32,529 bases of DNA from Candidatus Bathyarchaeota archaeon (GTDB taxonomy: Archaea > Thermoproteota > Bathyarchaeia > Bathyarchaeales > DTEX01): contig JAGTQL010000007.1 of NCBI GenBank assembly GCA_018396555.1, positions 1 through 32,529 on the forward strand, in the 5' to 3' direction. Shown here one piece after another: positions 15,999 to 24,229 of the stretch (positions within the stretch are counted from its first letter, which is position 1; every line of letters begins with the position of its first letter). The position numbers and the translations under genes were made by a program. The notes beneath the pieces were generated by a model. That model saw only the letters and a program-made list of their open reading frames with translations. It was not told the origin of the DNA and did not search any database.

Positions 15999-16826
15999 AT
16001 GGTACAAGGAAAGTTTGAGAATAGAAATTTGCTGTTATTCTTCTTTATTGCCTTTGCATGGTCTTGGTATTTTTGGCTACTTCAGATGTTGGGTTTTAAC
16101 CTTTACGTAGCTCCTTTTGGACCATTTGTTGCAGCGTTTTTACTTACCTATATCGATGAAGGCATTGAAGGAGTAAAGAAATTGCTGAGAAAAGGGTTTG
16201 ATCCTAGAATTGGAAAAATTTGGTATATTCCCACCATTTTGCTTTGGCCTGTTATTGCAAGCTTCTCATTCTTAGGAGCATCATTCAGCGAGGGAGCGGC
16301 TCCTAAACTTGCAATACTATTCCAACCATGGCTGATTCTTTGGAATTTTGTCTACATATTTTTTCTTGGAGGGCCCCTTCAAGAGGAATTTGGGTGGAGA
16401 GGTTATGCGCTTACCCGTCTCCAAGCGCGTTATTCGGCTCTTGTTTCCAGCGTGGTGTTAGGAGTGATATGGGCTATTTGGCATCTACCTCTGAACCTAA
16501 TGTATTTGACAAGTCCCCAGTACCAAGTTGGAATTGCGTGGCTATCTAGTACAGTTATTCTGTTTGTCTTTGTGTCAATACTTTTCACTTGGATATATAA
16601 TAACACTGGAGGCAGCATCCTAGCTACTCTAATCTTCCACACAATGCTTAACCTGTCAACTTATGTTGCCTTTCCAGTCTTTGAAACAGAAACTGGCCCA
16701 GCCTACTACTTCTTCTCAATAATCGTTGTTGCCATAATTATTTTAGTGGTCTTTGGAGCAAAAAGAATGGTTCGGGATAGGAGCCGGGTTAACACTGAAA
16801 ACAAAATAGGTGATCATTTTGAATAG
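15999..16826 (+). CDS. CPBP family intramembrane glutamic endopeptidase (first of three)
   Basis: This is a polytopic membrane protein with about eight hydrophobic segments. The CPBP/Abi (CAAX-protease, bacteriocin-processing) motifs are EE-x-x-x-R at E129-E130 and R134 (QEEFGWRGYAL), WAIWHLPL with H162, and a third motif around LIFHTMLN. The family includes the Rce1 prenyl-protein protease and bacterial immunity or maturation proteases; archaeal members mostly lack a known substrate. ATG 15999 is preferred to the TTG at 15990 because AAAGGT lies 9 bases upstream of the ATG. Its 3' end overlaps the start of the next CPBP gene by 8 bases, so the two are translationally coupled. Confidence 0.92.
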   Translation: MVQGKFENRNLLLFFFIAFAWSWYFWLLQMLGFNLYVAPFGPFVAAFLLTYIDEGIEGVKKLLRKGFDPRIGKIWYIPTILLWPVIASFSFLGASFSEGAAPKLAILFQPWLILWNFVYIFFLGGPLQEEFGWRGYALTRLQARYSALVSSVVLGVIWAIWHLPLNLMYLTSPQYQVGIAWLSSTVILFVFVSILFTWIYNNTGGSILATLIFHTMLNLSTYVAFPVFETETGPAYYFFSIIVVAIIILVVFGAKRMVRDRSRVNTENKIGDHFE

Positions 16827-17622
16827 GTTCGTTGTTTATTATTTCAGTTTGGCTCTGCTAATTGGCGGTTTAGCCTATGCTCCGTGGGTTCTGGCTTCGT
16901 ATAGCATGTTTCCGTCTGATCTGATCTTTGTTTTTGCGGTCGTTGGCGGAGTTTCTCCAACTATTGCCGCGCTTGTGGTAACCAAACTTGAATTTGGTAA
17001 GGGCGGCGCGGAATATTTGTTCGGTCAATTTGGTCGTAAGGACTTTTCAAAATTGTGGTTTTTGGTGGCTGTTCTTGTTCCTTTGGCTCTTGCAGCCTGT
17101 GCAGTCTTGCTGTGGTCTATAGCTGGAGGAACATATCCTATGGACTTGATGAAGTTAATCGAATTTCCGCCGATCCTAATTACGAGTTTCTTGATGAACA
17201 TGTGGGAGGAAATAGGATGGAGAGGCTACGCTTTACCCGCACTACAGAAGAAACACAATGCGCTTATTTCAAGCCTGATTGTTGGAATATTTTGGGCTTT
17301 ATGGCATTGGCCACACTTTGCAGTCAAAGAAAGCCTCATGGCGGTAAACTATCATAATTTTCTCTTGTTCGCTATTTTCACGCTCTTGTACTCCATCTCT
17401 TACACGTGGCTTTACAACTCCACTAAAGGAAGTTTATCCACCGCATCGCTATACCACGCATCCACAAACGCAGCAAACACCATACTCTTTGTTGAAGCTA
17501 ATATTGCCAACTCCATCTTCCCCTTCTATTTTCTGATAGTCATCATTTTCACCCTTATCATCATTTTTGCAAAGCATTCGAACATGAAAACCAACGTGAT
17601 TCTCAAAATTCCTATAAAATAA
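16819..17622 (+). CDS. CPBP family intramembrane glutamic endopeptidase (second of three)
   Basis: The membrane topology matches its upstream neighbour, and the conserved sites are present: EE-x-x-x-R at E130-E131 and R135 (WEEIGWRGYALP), FWALWHWPHF with H163, and ASLYHASTNAAN as the third motif. TTG 16819 is chosen over GTG 16810 because AGGTGAT (16808-16814) would lie under the GTG but is well placed for the TTG. The start overlaps the end of the previous gene. The two proteins share motif sequence closely (GWRGYAL), suggesting an old tandem duplication and perhaps a heteromeric pair (inference). The C-terminal end is basic and cytosol-like. Substrate unknown. Confidence 0.9.
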   Translation: MNRFVVYYFSLALLIGGLAYAPWVLASYSMFPSDLIFVFAVVGGVSPTIAALVVTKLEFGKGGAEYLFGQFGRKDFSKLWFLVAVLVPLALAACAVLLWSIAGGTYPMDLMKLIEFPPILITSFLMNMWEEIGWRGYALPALQKKHNALISSLIVGIFWALWHWPHFAVKESLMAVNYHNFLLFAIFTLLYSISYTWLYNSTKGSLSTASLYHASTNAANTILFVEANIANSIFPFYFLIVIIFTLIIIFAKHSNMKTNVILKIPIK

Positions 17623-17757
17623 CAAAGCTTGACAAAAAATCTTAGAAATGCGGGGGGTTAGGTTTTGACCTCGGTTTAAATTCTCGGAATTTTTGTTGAA
17701 TAACCGATTTAGGCAATTCTTTCCATGGTTCGATGAAACAGTAATGGAATGGAAAAT

Positions 17758-18573
17758 TTATGGTGCACTAATAGGAGCCGCTTTTCTGACGAATTTTAGG
17801 ACTAAAATCTGGATGAAATTGAGTAGGGACGAAAGCATGAGTGCGGCAATCTGGGATGAAAAGGTTACTTCTCCGTGCATCCATAGGAAGGGTATGTTAA
17901 AGAACATTTGGCTGAAATGGTATGCCACTGGACCTAGAAGGTTCCTGCCAGTTTTGTAATAAAAGTAGGCGAGGAACAGCCCAGCTGTAAAAGAATGAAA
18001 CGCATATGCCGCTTGAAACAGCATGTCTGTTGGGTTTCTGTAGACGATTAAGGGAATATAGTAGACGTGGTACAGCCCAAACATTATTGAAGAAACGGTC
18101 ATGGCTGTCTTACCGCCATACTTATGTAAAAGCTGTCCAAGAATGCAGCCTCGGAAAATCCCTTCTTCTGATATGCTTACTATCCAGTAAAAGGCAAAGT
18201 AAACTGGCATGTGGACGTACAATGGCAAATAGTAGCCATACTTTAAACCTATGAAAACGCTTGAAATTATGAAAGCAATTATATTATGAAAGACAGCAAA
18301 TCCGAAGCCCACTGCAGCATAGCTTTTCCATGGGCTTATTTTTCTAAATCCAAGCTGGGAGAAAGAGTGTTTTCTCACCATTTTCACATAAAAGTATAGC
18401 AGGGCAAATTCACCCAAATAGAGGAGGGTGTGAACGGTGAAACCCGCAGGATAATAATTAATGAATAAATTAAACTTCACAGAAACAAGCCAGAAGACCT
18501 GCGCAAGACCCACTACTGAGAGGAAAAGAAGGAGCGAATCACGAACTTCAGAAGAGAAAGTCGAAAGAGACAT
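17758..18573 (-). CDS. CPBP family intramembrane glutamic endopeptidase (third, convergent)
   Basis: This is a polytopic membrane protein with E136-E137 and R141 in SEEGIFRGCILGQL, H169 in FGLYHVYYIP and a third motif PVAYHFSQMFFN. It is clearly a CPBP protease, but of a different subgroup from the upstream pair: the EEGIFRG form, a different loop pattern and no GWRGYAL. ATG 18573 is used in place of TTG 18576, with AGGG just upstream. It converges with the second CPBP gene across 135 bases. Three CPBP genes side by side with two subgroups represented suggests independent acquisition rather than one triplication. Substrate unknown. Confidence 0.9.
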   Translation of the reverse strand: MSLSTFSSEVRDSLLLFLSVVGLAQVFWLVSVKFNLFINYYPAGFTVHTLLYLGEFALLYFYVKMVRKHSFSQLGFRKISPWKSYAAVGFGFAVFHNIIAFIISSVFIGLKYGYYLPLYVHMPVYFAFYWIVSISEEGIFRGCILGQLLHKYGGKTAMTVSSIMFGLYHVYYIPLIVYRNPTDMLFQAAYAFHSFTAGLFLAYFYYKTGRNLLGPVAYHFSQMFFNIPFLWMHGEVTFSSQIAALMLSSLLNFIQILVLKFVRKAAPISAP

Positions 18574-18815
18574 CAACCCTTATTAGAAATAACCAGTATT
18601 TATGAGTTACGCAATGTATCTTGAGCAATTCTGATGAATCTTTCAGCCCGATCATTCTAAGCGTCTCTTATCAACCGATAAGCCTGTTGTAACTGATGTT
18701 TGAGACTGAACTTTAAACCTGAATTAGACACCATAAACGTAGAAGCAAGGTGTTTGGTATAATACTGTAGAAGGTGAGGAAAACCGAGAATTTAAACGCT
18801 GTTTGTAGCATTTAG

Positions 18816-18919
18816 TGCGGGGGGTGGGATTTGAACCCACGAACCCCTATGGGACAGCCGCTCTGAGAGGCGTTTTTCTCCTCAGGGCTGCGCCTTTGGC
18901 CTGGCTTGGCAACCCCCGC
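18816..18919 (-). tRNA. tRNA-Leu (anticodon GAG) with a 19-base intron
   Basis: Acceptor strands GCGGGGG and CCCCCGC pair perfectly over 7 bp with discriminator A; CCA is not encoded. The D arm is GCC/GGC, the anticodon stem CAGCC/GGCTG, the long variable arm TCCC-ATA-GGGG (class II, as expected for Leu), and the T arm GTGGG-TTCAAAT-CCCAC. Removing 19 bases after position 37 leaves loop CTGAGGC with anticodon GAG and an 85-base mature tRNA. G37 follows the anticodon, the base that Trm5 methylates; a Trm5 gene is in this window. Confidence 0.93.
18861..18879 (-). other. tRNA-Leu intron at position 37/38
   Basis: The exon bases CTGA pair with TCAG near the intron's 3' end as the central 4-bp helix. 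The 3-base bulges GGA and AGC flank it, giving the archaeal bulge-helix-bulge recognised by the tRNA splicing endonuclease. The inner intron helix is short, so this is a relaxed form. Confidence 0.8.
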
Positions 18920-19135
18920 CATCTAAGATTTTATAAAGTTTATTCTCTAGTTAAATCTTTATCGGTTTGATTTTTAAGAATTTAATCAGGAATTTTATAA
19001 TTCATAGATAAGGAAGTTTTAGAAGTAGAGTATATTTAGATGGACATAAATTTATATTGGCAAATTTTTGTTTTACATCATGCTTATATTTTTAACTTGG
19101 AATAGGGATTCATAGATGAGACTAATGGTGGTATA

Positions 19136-20512
19136 ATGTCTAGGGCTTTATCTCTTAAGGAGAAAGATCTGGAGTCTTTTGAGGGGGGCGAGAAATACAC
19201 CATTACCGTTGTCGGATGCGGAAGAATGGGGCTTCCAACAGCATGCTTATTTGCAGACGCAGGCTTCAAAGTTATATGCTTGGATCTTAATCCCCAGATT
19301 GTGGATCAAATTAACAGGGGAATTAGTCCCTTCCTTGAGCATAATTTAGAGAGACTTATAAAAAAGAATCTGAGGGAGGGACGTTTAACAGCCACAAGCG
19401 ATCCAAAACTATCAATTCCGAAAAGCGACATAATAATAATTGTGGTTAATACTCCCATCGATGATAAAAAAAGACCCGACTACTCCAACCTTGAGAGTGC
19501 GTGCAGGGATATAGGGCTAAATCTTAAACCAGGGTCGCTAATAATTCTACAGAGTACGGTTGGCCCGGGAATAACAGAGACGCTTATCAAAGAAACTTTA
19601 GAGGCAGCTTCAGGTTTGAGAGCTGGGAAAGACTTTGGCTTAGCGTTTAGTCCAATACGTGCCACAGCTGGAAGAGTCATCCATGACATCATAAATTACC
19701 CTAGGGTTTTAGCGGCTATAGATAAGCAGAGTTTAGCCGCCGCAAAAGCCGTGCTGAAAACCATCATTAAGGGCGAAATAGTTGAGGTCAGCAACATCAA
19801 AACTGCCGAGACCGTTAAACTGTTCGAGAACATTTATCGCGATGTAAATTTGGCATTAGCCAACGAGTTCGCAGAGTTCTGCGAGAAGTCCGGCATAGAT
19901 TATAATGAGGCTCAACAGGCTGCTAACACCCAACCATACTGTCATCTTCTTAGCCCCGGCATTATCAGCGGACACATACCTAAAGACCCCTATCTCCTAA
20001 TCGAGGAGGCGGAGAACTTAGGTATTAAGATGCGGCTTCCAATCGTAGCTAGAAGAATAAATGATGAGTCCGTTAGAAGGGCGATTGAGCTTATCAGAAA
20101 TGCTTTCAAAGCCATGGAGAAAACACTTAAGAGATCAAAGATTGTAGTTATGGGCATTTCTTATAAACCTAATGTTAAGGAGGTTAAGGGTTCACTAATA
20201 ATAAATTTAGTGAAGCTATTACAGAATAAGGGTGTGAAAGTCAGCGTCTTCGATCCCTTCTACTCCTTCGAGGAGATAAAAGATCTGGGTTTACCTGCTG
20301 AGGATAACTTCACTAAAACCTTAGAGAGCTCAGATTGCATCGTGATAGCAGTTGGACATGATAAGCTTAAGCGCTTAAATCTTGGGAAAATATGTGTCTT
20401 AATGAAGAAACCTGCTGCATTAGTGGACTTAGCTAACATAATTGATCCGGCTAAGGCTGAGAAAGAAGGTTTCATTTATCGAGGCTTAGGCAGAGGGGTT
20501 TGGTCAAGATGA
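19136..20512 (+). CDS. UDP-sugar dehydrogenase-family protein (WecC-like) lacking the catalytic cysteine
   Basis: The three-domain UDP-glucose/UDP-ManNAc dehydrogenase architecture is present: Rossmann loop VVGCGRMGLPTA (about 25-36), VNTPIDDKKRPD, STVGPG, the central helix with K222, K228 and N232 (KTAETVKLFENIYRDVNLA), and a C-terminal domain with GISYKPNVKEVKGS. The usual GGHC-I-P-x-DP active-site loop instead reads SGHIPKDPYLL (278-288), so the Cys that forms the thioester is deleted. The SPE-R motif reads SPIRATAG, replacing the conserved Glu. Without these the normal four-electron oxidation to a uronic acid should fail; a two-electron oxidation or another reaction is possible. At 458 residues it is otherwise intact. 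ATG 19136 has GGTGG upstream. Its stop overlaps the next gene as ATGA, so the two proteins are made together. Confidence 0.88.
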   Translation: MSRALSLKEKDLESFEGGEKYTITVVGCGRMGLPTACLFADAGFKVICLDLNPQIVDQINRGISPFLEHNLERLIKKNLREGRLTATSDPKLSIPKSDIIIIVVNTPIDDKKRPDYSNLESACRDIGLNLKPGSLIILQSTVGPGITETLIKETLEAASGLRAGKDFGLAFSPIRATAGRVIHDIINYPRVLAAIDKQSLAAAKAVLKTIIKGEIVEVSNIKTAETVKLFENIYRDVNLALANEFAEFCEKSGIDYNEAQQAANTQPYCHLLSPGIISGHIPKDPYLLIEEAENLGIKMRLPIVARRINDESVRRAIELIRNAFKAMEKTLKRSKIVVMGISYKPNVKEVKGSLIINLVKLLQNKGVKVSVFDPFYSFEEIKDLGLPAEDNFTKTLESSDCIVIAVGHDKLKRLNLGKICVLMKKPAALVDLANIIDPAKAEKEGFIYRGLGRGVWSR

Positions 20513-21456
20513 GAAAAATAAAGATAGCTGTTGTTGGAGCAGGCTTCTGGGGTAGAAACCATATCAGAGTTCTAAGCGAGCTGCCTGAAGTAGAACTCAT
20601 CGCCGTTTGCGATGTAGATAAGCAGAGGGCGGACGCAGTCTCTGAAAAATACGGTTTAAAATCCTACAGTGAAAGTCTAAAAATGTATAAGGAGGAAGAT
20701 CTGGACGCTGTGACGATTTGCGTCTGGTCTTCTAAACTCGCCGAGGAGTCCCTAAAGGCCCTAAAAACCGGAAAGCACGTGCTAGTTGAGAAGCCGATGG
20801 CAAGCTCCATAAAGGAAGCGCGAAAAGTTTTAAGGATGGCAGAGGCAAAGAAGCGTAAATTAGCAGTTGGCTTCATAGAGAGGTTCAATCCCGGAGTTAG
20901 AAGAGTTAAGAAAACTATAGAGGAAGGGCTTATTGGATCACCAGTCTCAGTAACGGCTAGGCGGGTTTCCAAATGGCCTCAGCGACTAGGCGATGTTGGA
21001 GTGGTTAAAGACACGGCGATACACGATATAGATATTATGCGCTTCATATTCAACGAGGACCCAATAGCAGTATATGCAAGAGCCGGATGCCTCCAACATC
21101 AGAGATTTGAAGATTACGCGCAGATAATGCTGGCATTACCGAATAACAAAACAGCGTTTATAGAAGCAAATTGGCTAACCCCATATAAAATTAGAAGGTT
21201 AACTGTCACTGGAAGCGAAGCCATAATCACTTTAGACTACATCACGCAGGAAATGACTATTGAGACATCTGGGCAAACATTAACCCCCAGATACGAGTGG
21301 GAGGAACCCTTGAAACTAGAGCTCCAACACTTCGCGGACTGCATATTGAACAATAAGGAGCCCGCGGCGTCGGGAGTGGACGGTATAAAAGCCTTAGAAA
21401 TAGCGGAGGCAGTGCTTAAATCCGCAGTTAAAGGATGCACTGTAAAGATTTTATGA
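20509..21456 (+). CDS. Gfo/Idh/MocA oxidoreductase, WlbA (UDP-sugar 3-dehydrogenase)-like
   Basis: The N-terminal Rossmann loop is AVVGAGFWGRNHIRVL, the family EKP motif gives K95 (VLVEKPMASS), and the C-terminal domain carries AIHDIDIMRF with the usual His/Asp. At 315 residues it is the size of WlbA, which oxidises C3 of UDP-GlcNAcA on the way to diacetamido sugars. The ATGA overlap with the Cys-less dehydrogenase gene strongly suggests that the two act on successive or shared substrates. A WlbB-like acetyltransferase about 6.4 kb downstream supports such a pathway, although the aminotransferase step is not in the window. ATG 20509 is preferred to TTG 20500 because the GAGGGG at 20493-20498 is too close to the TTG. 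Confidence 0.87.
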   Translation: MRKIKIAVVGAGFWGRNHIRVLSELPEVELIAVCDVDKQRADAVSEKYGLKSYSESLKMYKEEDLDAVTICVWSSKLAEESLKALKTGKHVLVEKPMASSIKEARKVLRMAEAKKRKLAVGFIERFNPGVRRVKKTIEEGLIGSPVSVTARRVSKWPQRLGDVGVVKDTAIHDIDIMRFIFNEDPIAVYARAGCLQHQRFEDYAQIMLALPNNKTAFIEANWLTPYKIRRLTVTGSEAIITLDYITQEMTIETSGQTLTPRYEWEEPLKLELQHFADCILNNKEPAASGVDGIKALEIAEAVLKSAVKGCTVKIL

Positions 21457-21580
21457 TTTATAAATTCTTCTGCATCATCCTTTTAAATAAACATTAAATA
21501 TTCTCCGTAAAGGAGATTGATGCTTAAGAATAACGTAAAAATGAATTTGATTAATTACCTTAATTAATGAATAGCGGCGC

Positions 21581-21862
21581 CTAGATTTCACCTTTTAAGT
21601 TAAAGGGTTTTCCCTCTAGAAGTATTTTCTCAGGTATCTTATCCTTCCATTTCCTAAGGAATAATAATTCATCCTTTTTTCCCCTAAGTTCATCCGGTAG
21701 CATTTCCGGGATTTCATCCCTTATCGGGTACCAACGCAGGCATTTTGGGCAAATAATAATTCCCTCCACTATTTCATCCCTTTCCTCGAACACGTGGAGT
21801 TCCAGCGGATAGTATTTATCTATTGGGCAAGCCAGAATGTCCATTAAACGCCTCTTCATCAT
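21581..21862 (-). CDS. Trm112-like zinc-ribbon protein
   Basis: This 93-residue protein has the Trm112p (PF03966) pattern: MDILACPIDK (C12), then IICPKCLRWYPIRDEIPEML (C38, C41). Only three of the usual four zinc cysteines are visible. Trm112 proteins are small partners that activate several SAM-dependent methyltransferases acting on tRNA and release factors; bacterial homologues such as YcaR are less well understood. AGGGGAT precedes the two adjacent ATGs, and the first is used. The gene stands alone on the minus strand, converging with the WlbA-like gene. Partner methyltransferases are not evident next to it; Trm5 is not a usual Trm112 client. Confidence 0.75.
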   Translation of the reverse strand: MMKRRLMDILACPIDKYYPLELHVFEERDEIVEGIIICPKCLRWYPIRDEIPEMLPDELRGKKDELLFLRKWKDKIPEKILLEGKPFNLKGEI

Positions 21863-21977
21863 TTAATCCCCTTAAGGCTAATCATTAGGCATATTTAATT
21901 TGCTGGTTATAAATATAGCGAAAACCCGCCCAAAAATAAATAGGGTCGTAAATAAAGATCAATCGATCTTCAATTTT

Positions 21978-23261
21978 TCAGAAGGCAGCCCATTTCGCTT
22001 CGGCTTTAAACATTTCATCAACCATTTTCTCAATTTCTTTAGGCGTAAGTATAGCTGACGTTAACGGATCGAACATCACGGCCTGTAGGGCTGCATTCCT
22101 ATCTTTTTCTAGAGCCGCCTTAACCGCTAGCTCTTGGACATTTATATTAGTTCTATTTAGGGCTGCGCATTGCGGTGGTAAATTGCCTACATGACATGGG
22201 TGTATGCCGCCTTTATCAACTAGACATGGAACTTCAACGCAGCATCCATAGGGAAGATTGGTTATTAACCATTTATTTTCGACGTTACCATTTATGCGTA
22301 GGGGTTTACCAGTCTCCATAGAGTATATTATGTCTACGCCATATTCATGCGACCGGTTCAGTTCAAGCGGCGCCTCTCCGCTTATCTGTTTCTTTATGTA
22401 TTCGAAGTGAGGCTTCCAGGCTTCCTTACATATTTCTAAATAGAACCACCTTGGCTCACAGTAAGTTTTTCTTCTCTCCTCTGTTATCCTAAAGTATGGG
22501 ACATATTCACCTAGATGATGGCTTGATTCGGTTATAAAATATCCTAAATACTTCATCATCTCAAAGCGAACTTTATCCCTTTCATAGATCTCTTTCCTAT
22601 TCATTGCCTCCCAAAGGAGCGGATAGGCGTCTTCACCCCTATATTTAAACTCTAAAAAGAACGCCTGATGATTTATCCCGGCGACCCAGTAGTAAACATC
22701 CTCGTATGGAACATTTATATAGCTTGATAGCTGCATGGCTGTTCCCTGAACGCTGTGACATAGTCCAACATTTCGTATTTTAGTTGCTTTATTCATGGAC
22801 CAGCAGTTGATGGCCATTGGATTAGCATAGTTGATTAGGAGCGCATTGGGACATAATTCTTCCATGTCATAACATATGTCCAGTAAAACCGGTATCGTTC
22901 TGAGGCCACGGAAGACCCCGCCTGGACCAATCGTATCTCCGACTTCTTGACTCACACCGTATTTCAGTGGGATATTTATGTCAAGTTCAAAAGCCTCTAA
23001 TCCCCCAACTTGAATCATTATTACCACGTAATCGGCGTCCTTCAAGGCTTCTCTACGGTTTAAAGTTGATTCAATTCTCATATTCGGCGCATATTTAGAA
23101 GCTAATGTATGCGCAAACTTGCTTATTAAATCAAGACGCTCCGCATCAATATCCATCAAAGCAATCGTAGAATCCCTAAGTTCAGGATGATAAACGATGT
23201 CTGTTAGCAGACGGCTGGCAAAAACCACACTTCCAGCACCAATAAAAACTATTTTGGCCAT
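21978..23261 (-). CDS. GH4 family alpha-galactosidase (MelA-like)
   Basis: GH4 glycosidases use NAD and Mn2+ in an oxidation-elimination mechanism. Here the NAD fold is IVFIGAGSVVFASRLL, with MDIDAERL as the second-strand acidic region. The metal ligands are C168 in GLCHSVQGT and H198 in AGINHQAFFLE, and NYANPMAINCW is the family's substrate loop. The C-terminal half (NLPYGCCVEVPCLVD, TNINVQ, MFDPLTSAIL) follows E. coli MelA closely as I recall it, favouring alpha-galactosidase over 6-phospho-glucosidase; alpha-galacturonidase is the main alternative. At 427 residues it is full length and cytoplasmic. It lies on the same strand as Trm5 and the flippase, about 80 bases after Trm5. Galactose released here could feed the galactonate dehydratase branch. 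Confidence 0.88.
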   Translation of the reverse strand: MAKIVFIGAGSVVFASRLLTDIVYHPELRDSTIALMDIDAERLDLISKFAHTLASKYAPNMRIESTLNRREALKDADYVVIMIQVGGLEAFELDINIPLKYGVSQEVGDTIGPGGVFRGLRTIPVLLDICYDMEELCPNALLINYANPMAINCWSMNKATKIRNVGLCHSVQGTAMQLSSYINVPYEDVYYWVAGINHQAFFLEFKYRGEDAYPLLWEAMNRKEIYERDKVRFEMMKYLGYFITESSHHLGEYVPYFRITEERRKTYCEPRWFYLEICKEAWKPHFEYIKKQISGEAPLELNRSHEYGVDIIYSMETGKPLRINGNVENKWLITNLPYGCCVEVPCLVDKGGIHPCHVGNLPPQCAALNRTNINVQELAVKAALEKDRNAALQAVMFDPLTSAILTPKEIEKMVDEMFKAEAKWAAF

Positions 23262-23341
23262 TTTAAGACACCGAAAAGAACTATGCTTAAAACCCCATTA
23301 AAAATTTACGGTTCTCTCTTCAAAGAATCGCTCAGGAAAAT

Positions 23342-24217
23342 CTAACTGCTGAGGGCTTCATTTTTCAAAGTAGTCTTCACAAATATGTCTAAAACCACCT
23401 GATACCATCTTGGACCAACGCTTCTAACTATTCTGGCAAACAAGATTTCAAATTCCACACTTAAACTTGAAAGCTTCCTAGAAACTTTCTCAATTATCTT
23501 TTTTATCGGGTCTTCATCCTTTTCAGCATGTTCAAAAGCATAAAAATGAATTATGCCCCCCTCAGGTTTTAGGGCCATCAGCGCATAATCAAGATATTCA
23601 TATGCCCTTTCAGGTAAGGGCATAAGAACCCTATCCACAACACCCCCCAACTTAGACATTATCACTTCTTTCGCATCGCCTTCGATTGGCTCAATAATGT
23701 CCATGACTTTATTTAGATTCGCGTTTATCCTCATATATTGAACTGCCGCCGGATTAATATCTATTGAATATATTTTTTTAACCTCTACATGTTTAGCAAT
23801 CATTATTGAAAATCCCCCAACGCCTGCAAACATGTTAACTATAACCTCACCGGGCTTAACTTGTCTAGCAATTCTCATATGCTCATAAGATAGTCTCGGA
23901 GAAAAGTAACATCTAGCTAAGTCAACCTTAAATAGGCAGCCATACTCCCTATGAATCGTCTCAGTTTTGTCCTCGCCGCATATCCACTCAAGTTTTCTTA
24001 ATCGTAAATCGCCTGAAATTGGACTCGCCTGACGCAGCACCGTTCTTACATTCCTATGGCTTTCCATTATTATCTTTGCAATATTTTTGGCTTTATCCTC
24101 GAAAGCATTTGACACTTTAATAATTGCTATGTCACCAACAATATCGAAGCCTTTAAAAAAAGTTTTCAGCTCTGAGGGGGTAAGTAGAACCGCAAGCTTA
24201 TCTTTTAAGGATCTCAT
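23342..24217 (-). CDS. trm5: Trm5-family tRNA (guanine37-N1) methyltransferase
   Basis: This class I methyltransferase has Trm5 landmarks: the EYGCLFKVDLARCYFSPRLS segment with R108, SAM loop NMFAGVGGFSI (128-138), the ribose-binding Asp in SIDINPAA, and the C-terminal barrel end RIVRSVGPRWYQVVLDIFV. The N-terminal domain is shorter than in M. jannaschii Trm5 (291 versus about 336 residues), leaving mainly the D2/D3 core. The family's N-L-P motif reads M-P-L-P (199-202), so the usual Asn at the guanine-binding site is Pro. The alternative, Taw2, is less likely because the SPR motif is Trm5-type. It starts 12 bases after the flippase stop, so the two are probably co-transcribed despite unrelated roles. 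Confidence 0.85.
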   Translation of the reverse strand: MRSLKDKLAVLLTPSELKTFFKGFDIVGDIAIIKVSNAFEDKAKNIAKIIMESHRNVRTVLRQASPISGDLRLRKLEWICGEDKTETIHREYGCLFKVDLARCYFSPRLSYEHMRIARQVKPGEVIVNMFAGVGGFSIMIAKHVEVKKIYSIDINPAAVQYMRINANLNKVMDIIEPIEGDAKEVIMSKLGGVVDRVLMPLPERAYEYLDYALMALKPEGGIIHFYAFEHAEKDEDPIKKIIEKVSRKLSSLSVEFEILFARIVRSVGPRWYQVVLDIFVKTTLKNEALSS

Positions 24218-24229
24218 CTTTATTCATCT

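Noticed and set aside
18625-18710. Possible C/D-box guide RNA (TGATGA at 18632, CTGA near 18703)
   Set aside because: The C box lacks the leading purine and the D'/C' spacing is wrong, so no convincing guide RNA can be drawn.
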